NCBI GenBank assembly: GCA_018821745.1
Contig: JAHJLU010000184.1
Coordinates: 1-18,202 of the forward strand
Source of the DNA: Myxococcota bacterium
Lineage (GTDB): Bacteria; Myxococcota_A; Polyangia; HGW-17
Length of the DNA stretch: 18,202 bases
Direction of reading: 5' to 3'
Shown: positions 8,014 to 15,919 of the stretch, piece after piece
Layout of the letters: the number at the start of each line of letters is the position of its first letter
How positions within the stretch are numbered: position 1 is the first letter of the stretch
Notes under the pieces: model-generated
What the model saw: the letters and a program-made list of their open reading frames with translations, nothing else
Told to the model about the DNA's origin: nothing
The model's database searches: none
Position numbers and translations under genes: made by a program

Positions 8014-9333
8014 TTAACTATCTGTATTTATTGGTGAAGCCACAAGGTCATAGTCGGAAAAATCCGTGATTCGCAGGTCAGCGACCATCCCCGGATGGAA
8101 AGTACCATCGGAGAAATAGGTGACGCCATCCACCTCCGGTGCCTGACCATGATGCCGGCCAATGTAAACCATGGACTCCTCGTCAAAGGACTCAACAAGG
8201 CAGGGCAGCACTTTTCCCTTCAGTTCTTCCAGTTTTTTCCGTGATATTTCAGCCTGCAGTTCCATAATACTTTTTTGACGGGCAAGCGCCGAGCGTCTGG
8301 AGGGCGCGTCACGGGAGAACGCGGCGGTTCCCTCCTCGGGTGAGTAGGCAAATACACCCAGATGATCAAAAGTCAGTTCCTCTATTCTTCTCCGGAGCAG
8401 ATCAAAATCGCTCTTCTCCTCCCCGGGGTGCCCCGTAAGGATGGTGGTTCTGATAAAAATTCCGGGGACATGGGCGCGCAGCATCTCGATGGTTTTTAAT
8501 GCCTTCGCCTGGGTGTATCCACGGTTCATGGCTTTTAGAACCCGATCGGAGAAGTGCTGGACAGGAATATCCACATAGGGGACCACCGCATCGATGGAGG
8601 ACATGGCCTCCAGCAGGGGCACTGTAACAAAGGCCGGATACAGGTACAGAAGACGAATCCAGCGGATCCCCTTTACTTCGGACAGGGCTTCGAGTAACTG
8701 CGGAAGCCGCCCTTTTTCACCACGATCCTCACCCCAGCGGGTGAGATCCTGTGCAATAATATTGAGCTCCTTCACCCCGCTTTGGGCTAAATAGGAGGCC
8801 TCATCTACAAGATGCTCCAGAGAGAGACTCTGCTGGGGACCCCGAATCAAGGGGACCGCGCAGAAAGCACAGCGCCGATCGCACCCCTCTGCCACCTTGA
8901 GGTACGCGCTGGCTGCCCCAAGGGAGCTCAATCGGGAGAGGGGCCTTGGGGGAATGTAGGAGTGGGAGGGCAAAAAGGACTCAAACCTGGTGTGGTTGTC
9001 CAGAATGGCCCCCACCCGGTCAAGATTGGCCGTCCCGAGAAAATAGTCCACCTCGGGCAGGGACTCAAGGAGCTCCTCCCCATAGCGCTGGGGAAGGCAA
9101 CCCACAACCATGAGCCGTTGTCCCGGCTGCTTTTGTTCACTGAATTCTAAAATGGTATCAATGGACTCAATTCTGGAATCCTCAATGAAGGAACAGGTGT
9201 TGATAATGAGAAGATCCGCGCGACCGGCCGTTTCTTCATGGTGCAGACCCCGGGCACGGAGCATGGCGGCAACGTATTCGGAGTCCACCCGGGTTTTGGC
9301 ACAGCCAAGGGAATGGATATAAAAGGATCGCAT
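8014..9333 (-). CDS. rimO: Ribosomal protein S12 methylthiotransferase RimO
   Basis: RimO is a radical-SAM enzyme with two iron-sulfur clusters that methylthiolates the conserved aspartate of ribosomal protein uS12. The 439 residues match the usual 430-450. The N-terminal methylthiotransferase domain has its three cluster cysteines at C11 (SLGCAKTRVDSE), C47 (NTCSFIEDSR) and C79 (VVGCLPQRY). The radical-SAM motif C151-x3-C155-x2-C158 lies in EGCDRRCAFCAVPLIRGP, and PYVDIPVQHFSDRVLKAMNRG follows. The PLIRGP and VDIPVQH wording and the LGCAKTRVDSE opening favour RimO over MiaB. A TRAM-type domain closes the protein. It begins 3 bases after the preceding 187-residue gene, so it is probably the last gene of the long secretion/cassette transcript. 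No convincing terminator follows it. Confidence 0.95.
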   Translation of the reverse strand: MRSFYIHSLGCAKTRVDSEYVAAMLRARGLHHEETAGRADLLIINTCSFIEDSRIESIDTILEFSEQKQPGQRLMVVGCLPQRYGEELLESLPEVDYFLGTANLDRVGAILDNHTRFESFLPSHSYIPPRPLSRLSSLGAASAYLKVAEGCDRRCAFCAVPLIRGPQQSLSLEHLVDEASYLAQSGVKELNIIAQDLTRWGEDRGEKGRLPQLLEALSEVKGIRWIRLLYLYPAFVTVPLLEAMSSIDAVVPYVDIPVQHFSDRVLKAMNRGYTQAKALKTIEMLRAHVPGIFIRTTILTGHPGEEKSDFDLLRRRIEELTFDHLGVFAYSPEEGTAAFSRDAPSRRSALARQKSIMELQAEISRKKLEELKGKVLPCLVESFDEESMVYIGRHHGQAPEVDGVTYFSDGTFHPGMVADLRITDFSDYDLVASPINTDS

Positions 9334-9336
9334 GGT

Positions 9337-9900
9337 TTAGCTCCATTGTCCCGCGAGGGACAGGTGTCGAAGGAGGACCTTCAGGTGCACCACGGCATCG
9401 TGGGCGTTTGCTCCCTGACTGAACTTTCCGTAGGCCAGGTGCGCATAGAGGACTCTGTGGAGAATATCATCTCCCGAATACTCCGGTATTTTTTCCAGAA
9501 TCACCTCTATTTCCTCATCGGCAGTTCGGGTAAACCGAAAAATACCGGAGAGAAGCCCCCCCTTGAAAACAATCTCCTGAACCTTCTCCCAGCCTCTGAT
9601 GAACAGGATCCCGTTTATCAGGAGAATGGACTCCTCCAGGCTCTTCTCCAACAGGGCCTTTGGTGAGATCCCCGGATCAACCCGGGTGTGGGGAGGAACA
9701 GAAAAACGTTCCTTCGCCTGGAGGTGGGGAAACTCCTCGGGAGGAGTCCACTCAAAGCCCGGCAGCTCATGCACCGTGGGCTCCGGTGCAAATTCCTCAT
9801 CGGTTTTGACCGGAGGAGGCAGAGGGGACACCCGGATCCTCCCCTCAAGAAGGGGCGCATTGATTTCCTGAAAGTGCAGAAACTCGGAAAGGTTGATCAT
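9337..9900 (-). CDS. Conserved-cassette protein of unknown function (187 aa)
   Basis: I do not recognise this protein. It has 187 residues from the ATG at 9900, which has AGGA 5 bases upstream. It shows no signal peptide, transmembrane segment or known motif. The first 75 residues are rich in Pro and Glu (PLPPP, PTVHELPGFEWTPPEEFPH) and probably extended. Residues about 80-187 look like a mostly helical or mixed domain with hydrophobic segments (ILLINGILFI, GGLLSGIFRF) and an Ala/His/Leu-rich C-terminal helix pair. It starts 7 bases after the GHKL ATPase stop and ends 3 bases before rimO, so it is translationally linked to both. The long-open frame upstream to 10053 lies inside the GHKL gene and is not used. 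Role inferred only from position: a small partner or adaptor of the two ATPases. Confidence 0.75.
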   Translation of the reverse strand: MINLSEFLHFQEINAPLLEGRIRVSPLPPPVKTDEEFAPEPTVHELPGFEWTPPEEFPHLQAKERFSVPPHTRVDPGISPKALLEKSLEESILLINGILFIRGWEKVQEIVFKGGLLSGIFRFTRTADEEIEVILEKIPEYSGDDILHRVLYAHLAYGKFSQGANAHDAVVHLKVLLRHLSLAGQWS

Positions 9901-9907
9901 GGTATCC

Positions 9908-11491
9908 TTATATTGAAGGGGAACCCTTTGAGGGGGTTGCCCCGACACAGGTGCGGCAGGATTCCAGAAGCTTCTGGTCCACCACCTCTTTCTCGTCGGA
10001 GAGCAGAACAGCCTTTGCCAGGAAAAAAAGGCCCAGGGCCATGTCTCTCTCACACAGTTTCATTATATCAGTGATTACGGGATGATCTTCCACAAGGACG
10101 AGAGTACTTGCGGGCTTTTTACATTCCCAGAGGTGATCCAGACTCACTATCCGGGAGCAGTCATGGCAGAACCAGGGGACCTTGCTGGAAGAACCGGGGA
10201 GACTCCCCATGCACACGCCTCCCCTGGGCCATCCCAGGGAAGGTGTTTGCCCCATGAGCTTCTCGAAGGCACGGATCAGCATACCCTTGGGCGAGGTTTT
10301 GGAGACGTGGGAGGAAGAGAATAGCGCAAAATCCATGGATGCCTCGGTCACCTCGACATTCAGAGCCCCCAGGGAGGCCAGGAGCGCCTGAACAAGGGGT
10401 TTATCCATGAGGTTTCCGTCAATGACCACCTTTCCGCTGACCGCCAGCGCCGCCCCCAACTCCATGTTTTTCGTGTAATAACATGGTGACTGCATCAGAA
10501 TATCTCTTGGCGAGAAGGAAACACCCCGGGGTCCCGGCACTGCGGGAATATCCAGCAGGGAGTGGTCCCTCACCGTGACAAAAACCCGGGGGAGGAAGGG
10601 GAGGAGCTCACCCAGCTCAGGAGCCGCCTCTTCGCCGGCACAGAACCCTCTGACATACTGGAGAAAACGCTCCTTGAACACGGGACCATGCTGATCCCGT
10701 ATCTTCCCGACGAGTGTCTCCACCACCGCCTCAAGGCTCTCGTCCTGGAAGGGACCATGGGAAGTCAAATAGGGAGAATCAATAAGAAAATCTATCCACG
10801 GCAGAGGAGAGGGGACAGAAAATTGGAACATCCCGTGGCAGTACATTTTTCCCATGCCCTGCCGACGGGAGGAAAACCCCAGCACAAACCGCTCCTCCTC
10901 CTGCCTTATCACTGTCTCGAAGGGAGAAGCGGCGAGGGAGAAGGGCCTGTTGATCGGGTCCCCCATGACAAAGACGGGAACAGGGCAAAAACCCATGGTC
11001 CTGACCAGTTCCCGGACAATCGCTTCTTTCACGGGGCGGCGCTGGGACCCCGGGGGGTAAAAGGCCAGGACGCGGGTTCCATCCACGGGATAGTCCAGTC
11101 GAAACTGCCGATATTTCCCGTCGGGAGTGATGAGGGTTCGGGTATAGACGCCCCGAAATCCACTCTCCACCACCGCCAAAAGGAGATCTTCACTGAACAG
11201 GGAAGCAAAACCGGTCCCCTCATTTCCCAAATAGAGGAGATCTTCGCTGCGGGTGGAGGCGGGGAAAGCGAGGAGCGAGTCCGTAATTGCGGACAATCCC
11301 ATCCCTTCACCAAAATCTTTGATTTCGTACCAGTAATTACCCTGATCATCTTCGCCGAAGTTCACGTGGACCGCCGCGGACCAGGAGTCTATTCCATTGG
11401 CGACAAGGGCCTTGAGAAATCCCCAGGGAGCTCCCTCCTGAGCCCGAATGACCGCCCACCAGTCACGTCCCTCAACCTGGGTCATTGTCAT
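9908..11491 (-). CDS. GHKL-family ATPase (Hsp90/MutL fold) with altered catalytic glutamate and C-terminal Cys/His cluster
   Basis: The product has 527 residues. The N-terminal Bergerat fold is clear. The N box is FLKALVANGIDSW (25-37), with the Mg-binding Asn at 32 and Asp at 35. The G1 box is DFGEGMG (59-65) and the G2 box is GNEGTGFASLF (89-99). In Hsp90-type proteins the N box reads F-L-x-E-L, and the Glu activates water; here Ala28 takes that place. A transducer-like beta/alpha region follows (about 110-200). Near the C-terminus is C442-x2-C445-x7-H453-x3-C457, a possible zinc site, and a second pair C512/C515. The ATG at 11491 overlaps the AAA gene by 20 bases; ATG 11485 is an alternative, and no strong ribosome binding site precedes either, so translational coupling is likely. 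There is no dimer-kinase domain, so it is not a histidine kinase. Function unknown. Confidence 0.82.
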   Translation of the reverse strand: MTMTQVEGRDWWAVIRAQEGAPWGFLKALVANGIDSWSAAVHVNFGEDDQGNYWYEIKDFGEGMGLSAITDSLLAFPASTRSEDLLYLGNEGTGFASLFSEDLLLAVVESGFRGVYTRTLITPDGKYRQFRLDYPVDGTRVLAFYPPGSQRRPVKEAIVRELVRTMGFCPVPVFVMGDPINRPFSLAASPFETVIRQEEERFVLGFSSRRQGMGKMYCHGMFQFSVPSPLPWIDFLIDSPYLTSHGPFQDESLEAVVETLVGKIRDQHGPVFKERFLQYVRGFCAGEEAAPELGELLPFLPRVFVTVRDHSLLDIPAVPGPRGVSFSPRDILMQSPCYYTKNMELGAALAVSGKVVIDGNLMDKPLVQALLASLGALNVEVTEASMDFALFSSSHVSKTSPKGMLIRAFEKLMGQTPSLGWPRGGVCMGSLPGSSSKVPWFCHDCSRIVSLDHLWECKKPASTLVLVEDHPVITDIMKLCERDMALGLFFLAKAVLLSDEKEVVDQKLLESCRTCVGATPSKGSPSI

Positions 11492-13106
11492 CACCGAGGC
11501 TTCGCTCCAGATGCTCGCGGGCCATGAGCTCCAGGGCCAGATCATCAGCACGCTGCTGGATCTTCTCCCTGCGCTCCATAACCGCCGCATGCTGCTTAAA
11601 TTCTTTGAGTTTTGTTATTTCAGACAGAACAGACCCGATGCTGAGGGGGCGCCGGGAGGAGCGCACCATCTCCCGTCGAGTCTCGTAGTTGGCTTCGAAA
11701 AATCCACGGGGATAGGAGAACTCCTCCATAATGGAGATGAGTCTGCGCGAGAGATTTGCCAGATCGCGCCCTGAAAGATCGGCCGCCACAGCCAGCTCTC
11801 CCACGGGTTGCCAGGAGTCCACGGGAGGGAGAGAAGAGGCGTACTCACTGCCCAGGAGAACATCCCGCAACAGCCGGATGGAATCATCTTCGGTCTCGGG
11901 CCCCTTGACCAGACAGGGATCCTGAGAGAGACGGCTGATGGTCGCCTCGTCCATCTGCATGTAGTTGGCGTCGCAGATTAGTCCCCACTGGCCGTTGAAA
12001 GGAAGGATCGTACCGTCAAAGAGACCGAAGGCCGCCCCCAGGATCCCCTTCTCCTCGGACCTAAGATCTGAAGAGCCCCGTGAGGAGAAGGCCGTATCAA
12101 TATCGGGCCAGTAGAACAGTACTACCCCTTTGAAATCGTTTACCGCAGACTGAAACCGCTCAATGAGGGCCTTGGAAGAGGCGTTCTGGTAGGAGGAAGC
12201 CCAGTCCGTGCGACGGATCACCACAAACCGGGCATCCAGACCGATCTCCCCTGCCCGCTTGAGCAGATGGTTTCCCAGGGCATTGGCCGAGGCGGTCTTT
12301 CCACAGCCAGGGCGCCCCAGACCAAAGATTATCTGATTGAATTGTTTTGGGTTTTTACCTTCCGTGGGGTCAAAAGCCACGAGATCGTTTACCAGCCGCT
12401 CCCCTTTTTGCAGATACTCGCGGTTCCCGATGATCTTGTCCATGGTAATGGGCAGGTGGATGGTGGTCTGGTCACCCTGATCCATGGGAGGAGAGAAGGG
12501 TGTAAAGCGAAACCCGAGAAAGGTGAAATAGACGGAATCACAAACCTTTTTCTCCCTGCGGTAGCGTGGATCCAGGGCAAGGTCATCGGCAGTCCGGACC
12601 ATGAGATGAAACCATCCGCAGAGGCCCTTGAGCAGATCCTCCAGATGGGAGGGGTTCTCTTTTTGCACAAAGCGGCTCAAGTCCGTTATCAGAGCCCCGA
12701 GGACATCATCCTGCCTCAGAATCTCTTTTATCTCAAGAAGATCAAAAGCGTTGACCGTTCTCACGGTATAATTGGTGAGCTCATCAAGCCTCCGGGCTCC
12801 GTACCCGCAGGCCATACTCATGGCGGCGAGAACGGAAAACTTTGGCGTGTCCGGGTCCTGTCTGCGACTGGACCGAAACCCCTCCTCCTCAAAGAAATCA
12901 TCCACCAGGATTTCGAAGGAAGCAAAGAGCGCGCCCACCTCTTCGAGGAGCCGCAGCACCTGGTTTCCCTTCTCACCGAGACCGTAGGGATTCTTTTCGG
13001 TTTTTGTGAGCAGGGAGGGGAGATTTCCCTCCTTGATATGCTGCCTGACGGTTCCCAAAAGTGGATTTAATTCTTCCGGGGTGAGTTCGATCCTGTGACT
13101 GGCCAT
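11472..13106 (-). CDS. Classical-clade AAA ATPase with unknown N-terminal domain
   Basis: The product has 544 residues from the ATG at 13106, with AAGGAG 7 bases upstream. Residues 1-250 are a mostly helical domain I do not recognise (FEILVDDFFEEEGF, GLCGWFHLMV). The AAA module follows: Walker A GRPGCGKT (264-271), a pore-loop-like segment with Tyr306 (DWASSYQNASSKALIERF), the Walker B region VVLFYWPDIDTAFSSR (328-343), sensor 1 at Asn381 (ICDANYMQMDEATISR) with a likely arginine at 392, then a helical lid and a charged coiled-coil-like tail (LKEFKQHAAVMERREKIQQR). The usual D-E-I-D of Walker B is P-D-I-D, so the Mg-coordinating Asp is Pro334 and the catalytic Glu is Asp335. It overlaps the upstream gene by 40 bases and the GHKL gene by 20. 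An unfoldase or remodelling role is an inference from the family; the substrate is unknown. Confidence 0.85.
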   Translation of the reverse strand: MASHRIELTPEELNPLLGTVRQHIKEGNLPSLLTKTEKNPYGLGEKGNQVLRLLEEVGALFASFEILVDDFFEEEGFRSSRRQDPDTPKFSVLAAMSMACGYGARRLDELTNYTVRTVNAFDLLEIKEILRQDDVLGALITDLSRFVQKENPSHLEDLLKGLCGWFHLMVRTADDLALDPRYRREKKVCDSVYFTFLGFRFTPFSPPMDQGDQTTIHLPITMDKIIGNREYLQKGERLVNDLVAFDPTEGKNPKQFNQIIFGLGRPGCGKTASANALGNHLLKRAGEIGLDARFVVIRRTDWASSYQNASSKALIERFQSAVNDFKGVVLFYWPDIDTAFSSRGSSDLRSEEKGILGAAFGLFDGTILPFNGQWGLICDANYMQMDEATISRLSQDPCLVKGPETEDDSIRLLRDVLLGSEYASSLPPVDSWQPVGELAVAADLSGRDLANLSRRLISIMEEFSYPRGFFEANYETRREMVRSSRRPLSIGSVLSEITKLKEFKQHAAVMERREKIQQRADDLALELMAREHLERSLGDDNDPG

Positions 13107-14080
13107 CTGGACACTCCTTGGGTGGAAATTTGTCCCATAATAATAAGGTGGGGTGACTTTTTGGCAAGCTGATGGGCACACCGGGCCACCCCTTTGGGTG
13201 ACCAGAGCGCGACTCTTCTCTCCTTTAGAACTCGATATCCAAGGTTTTGCGCCATCTTTTCCATGGTCAGAGATGACTCCTCGGAGAGCGTGTTCCGATA
13301 CAGATTTGCCATGGGATCGAGGTTACAGTCGTCTTTCAGATCCGTAAAAATCCCGTCCAGCGGGAGGTGGAGCAGAAGTGTACCTTCAACCTCGCTGAGG
13401 ATTTCCAAAAACGGAGAGGCCATGGGTTTTCCCTGCCGCCACAGGGGACCCAGCCGTCCTCGAATCAGTTGCTGAACCGTAATCCCCGGAAGTCGGGACA
13501 AAATGATGACCGCCAGCTCGGCTTCATCCTGGCAGGAGGTGGAGAGGGCGTTTCGCAGAATTCTACTCACCCGGGACACCCCCTCTCCCAGGCGCACAAG
13601 CGATGGCTGCCACAATGAATCTTCATGTACAAAATCAATGGTATATCGTACTAAAACTCCCTCACTCAGATCAAATCGATCCAACACCGCACGGAACCGC
13701 GCGCTGTTCGGGCTTTGGGAAAATCCCCGGAAATGGAGATCCAAAGAGAAGAGGCGGGGAAAGGGGGTCTGTTCCAGCAGCGCATAATAGGGAGATCGAA
13801 GCTTCCTGAGGCTGCATATTCCCCCGTTTCGCTCCCTCTGGAACAGTTTCAGTTCATTGGCCAGGCGAGTATAGGCAGACTCCGCGGGGAGATCGCTCAC
13901 TTCATCCAACTGAAGCGATCTGTTGACGAAGGGATCCAGACAGGGCTCCCACAGGTGGAGAGCACCTGTAAAGGCAGACATGGACGGGTAATATCGGGAG
14001 CAATCAACCCCCGCTACCAGATTTCCAAGGCGCTCGAGATAGGTGATCAGCGACTCGCCATCCAGAGAATAAAAACCCAT
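13067..14080 (-). CDS. Cassette protein of unknown function (337 aa)
   Basis: I recognise no family. The 337-residue product from the ATG at 14080 (AAAGG about 7 bases upstream) has no signal peptide or membrane segment. It looks like a soluble mixed alpha/beta protein with aromatic-rich segments (ALHLWEPCLDPF, RLFSLDLHFRGF, VLVRYTIDFVHEDSLW) and a basic C-terminus (SRWPVTGSNSPRKN). Four histidines and several cysteines are scattered without an obvious metal motif. Its gene starts 56 bases after gspN and its 3' end overlaps the AAA ATPase gene by 40 bases, in a different frame. That overlap indicates coupled expression and makes it a likely partner or substrate adaptor of the AAA protein. It is the first gene of the four-gene cassette. 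Confidence 0.78.
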   Translation of the reverse strand: MGFYSLDGESLITYLERLGNLVAGVDCSRYYPSMSAFTGALHLWEPCLDPFVNRSLQLDEVSDLPAESAYTRLANELKLFQRERNGGICSLRKLRSPYYALLEQTPFPRLFSLDLHFRGFSQSPNSARFRAVLDRFDLSEGVLVRYTIDFVHEDSLWQPSLVRLGEGVSRVSRILRNALSTSCQDEAELAVIILSRLPGITVQQLIRGRLGPLWRQGKPMASPFLEILSEVEGTLLLHLPLDGIFTDLKDDCNLDPMANLYRNTLSEESSLTMEKMAQNLGYRVLKERRVALWSPKGVARCAHQLAKKSPHLIIMGQISTQGVSRWPVTGSNSPRKN

Positions 14081-14136
14081 GGCCTTGCCTTTATTCCCAA
14101 ACCGGGGATGAGGGGGTCATTGTTGCGGTCAACCGC

Positions 14137-15285
14137 TTATTGAACAACAGGGGCGGGCATGTTCTTGAACCGATCCCTCGCGGTCATGGGGACGCGCATA
14201 ATGGAATGGTGGGCCTTGCCACCACGCCGCCGGTTCACATCACGGTTCATGGAACGCATGCCTCTGTCATTTCGACCCTTGGGCTGACTGCGATTACGTT
14301 TGTAATCAATGATGCCCGTTTTCCTGGGCAAAAATCTCAGGGCGGCCAGCTGCCCGCTGATGGACATCCCGAAAGAACCATCGGCCCGTTTGCCTCGCCG
14401 CTGCAATGAGAGCTCGAACACTTCCAGGCTGTCGTGCTTCTTCTTTGCCTCATCGGAGAATTTGAATTTGATATACATCTCGGCCATCGAGAGCTTGATG
14501 GGATCACGGAACTTGATATGTCCAACCAGCTCCATCTCGCCATCCTTGCTTTTGGTCACAAAGTCCTTCAACTCGGCCTTGCCGTTTTTAAGGGTGACCG
14601 TCCACGCAAATTTTTCCCCCAGGGAGAGGGGAGGGAGCGGAAAGCCGTCCTCCTGAAATTTTGCCTGCCCCTTGTTCTTGGGGGGCATGAGAAACTTTGC
14701 TTTCACCTTGGTTTTCCCGTCACCAACCACCATCCGGTGAAACCCGAAGTTAAACTCCCCGTTGGATTTTCGCCAGCCATGACGATCCAGCTCCACATAG
14801 CCGTCCATGGAAATTTTTCCTTTCACGGGCATGGAGATGGCATTTTTCAAAAAGGGTATTTTGGCGATCTGAATGTCATCCATCTGGAGTTTAAATTTCT
14901 TCTTGTCGGCATCCTTGGAAAACCGCCCCGAGATGGATCCCCCCAGTGTATTCATGGAGAAACCTATGTCCTTGTCGGATTTCATCAGGGAGAGAGGGCT
15001 CGCGTTGATGGCAAGAGAGGAGATCACAAACCGGCTGGGCTTTTCGCCGTCTTTTTCGGGTCTGGAAACCATCACGACCTCTTTCATCTCAATCCCTGAG
15101 AATCCAAAGCTCACATCGGCGATGGAGACGTCATATCCCGTCATGCGCTCAAGCTCCCGGACTATCTTCTCCTTTACCAGGTCCCAGTTCATGAAAAGGT
15201 TGAGTGATACAAAAAAGGTCACGGCCCCCACAACACTGTAAATGACCCACCGAATGAGACGCTCTTTCAGGCTGTTTCCGGTCAT
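14137..15285 (-). CDS. gspN: Type II secretion system protein GspN
   Basis: GspN is an inner-membrane-anchored periplasmic component of some type II secretion systems. The 382-residue protein has a short cytoplasmic start, one membrane segment at about 11-32, then a long periplasmic region of repeating beta strands of the AsmA/GspN kind (SIADVSFGFSGIEMKEV, FKLQMDDIQIAKIPF, GEMELVGHIKFRDPIKLSMAEMYIKF). Residues 329-382 form an unusual Arg/Lys-rich tail with 16 basic residues in 54. The gene starts within the gspM stop (ATGA overlap), and position after gspK-L-M supports the call. The usual gene order in Myxococcota-like genomes ends the gsp operon with gspN, as here. The call rests on context plus topology more than on a diagnostic motif. 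Confidence 0.8.
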   Translation of the reverse strand: MTGNSLKERLIRWVIYSVVGAVTFFVSLNLFMNWDLVKEKIVRELERMTGYDVSIADVSFGFSGIEMKEVVMVSRPEKDGEKPSRFVISSLAINASPLSLMKSDKDIGFSMNTLGGSISGRFSKDADKKKFKLQMDDIQIAKIPFLKNAISMPVKGKISMDGYVELDRHGWRKSNGEFNFGFHRMVVGDGKTKVKAKFLMPPKNKGQAKFQEDGFPLPPLSLGEKFAWTVTLKNGKAELKDFVTKSKDGEMELVGHIKFRDPIKLSMAEMYIKFKFSDEAKKKHDSLEVFELSLQRRGKRADGSFGMSISGQLAALRFLPRKTGIIDYKRNRSQPKGRNDRGMRSMNRDVNRRRGGKAHHSIMRVPMTARDRFKNMPAPVVQ

Positions 15286-15902
15286 TTCTGTTTCCCCTTG
15301 CCTTTCTTCTTGGTTTTCTGGGACTTCTTGGCAAGCTCCTTGAGCTCCGCCGCGCTGCGCTTGTAATAGGAAGCCACAACGATGGTTGGGTCCAGACGAT
15401 CGTGCTGATTGCGGCGCGTGGTAATCCTGAGCTCCGTCACCATAATCAGGTTGGGACCCTTCTCCAGTTTATCCATGAACTGGGTGATCTTCTTGAGCCC
15501 CACATCAAAGAATTTCACCTCCACCGACTCCATGAGGTATTCTTTGTTGGCGCCCAGATCTTCCGATTTTTTCGGGGTGTAACTGGCTGACCCGAGCTCG
15601 AAGCTCTTCGCCAGCTCGTCGAGATGCCCCTGCAGCATGGGGGGCTTTTTCGTGGCCTTCATCTCATAGGAAGCCAGGGCCTGCCGGGACGACTCAACGG
15701 ATTCCTTGTTCTGCTCCAGGAGACGGGCGGCGCTCTTGAGTTCTCGCACCCGATCCTCACGCTCGGTGAAGGAAGAGGAGATCAGAAACACAAAAAAAGC
15801 GGCAATAAAAACGAGGGTGACAAACACCGACGCCACCACCATGCGCTGCTCGCGCTCGGTGAAATTGTCGTACATTTCTTCTATTTTGTTAAACAGTTTC
15901 AT
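15282..15902 (-). CDS. gspM: Type II secretion system protein GspM
   Basis: GspM is a bitopic inner-membrane protein that binds GspL in the type II secretion assembly platform. The 206-residue product has an amphipathic cytoplasmic start (KIEEMYDNFTEREQRM), one membrane helix at about 21-43, a coiled-coil-like stretch (about 45-85), and a ferredoxin-like periplasmic domain (about 110-185) that includes LMESVEVKFFDVGLKKITQFMDKLE. The C-terminal 20 residues are strongly Lys-rich. The TEREQRM sequence just before the helix is typical of GspM. The ATG at 15902 has AAGG 7 bases upstream, and the gene lies 17 bases after gspL and overlaps gspN by 4. Confidence 0.88.
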   Translation of the reverse strand: MKLFNKIEEMYDNFTEREQRMVVASVFVTLVFIAAFFVFLISSSFTEREDRVRELKSAARLLEQNKESVESSRQALASYEMKATKKPPMLQGHLDELAKSFELGSASYTPKKSEDLGANKEYLMESVEVKFFDVGLKKITQFMDKLEKGPNLIMVTELRITTRRNQHDRLDPTIVVASYYKRSAAELKELAKKSQKTKKKGKGKQK

Positions 15903-15919
15903 AGTTAAACCTTAGGCCT

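Noticed and set aside
10562..11527. Long open frame on the plus strand opposite the GHKL gene (321 codons)
   Set aside because: Antisense shadow; the minus strand has complete GHKL boxes in order, while this translation is low in structure and rich in Gly/Arg/His.
11492..11590. Upstream start for the GHKL protein at 11590
   Set aside because: It would overlap the AAA gene by about 120 bases and adds a Trp/Arg/Ser-rich segment that reads like out-of-frame AAA sequence.
13107..13181. Upstream start for the AAA protein at 13181
   Set aside because: The ATG at 13106 has a near-perfect AAGGAG 7 bases upstream; the extension has none and deepens the overlap.
9337..14080. Horizontally acquired defence island
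   Set aside because: No integrase, transposase, tRNA, flanking repeats, nuclease or toxin is seen, and composition resembles the neighbours; kept only as one possible function, not as a call.
14126..14139. Short stem GCGG-TTGA-CCGC right after the gspN stop
   Set aside because: Four base pairs and no T-run; too weak to end transcription, so it is not evidence that the cassette is a separate unit.
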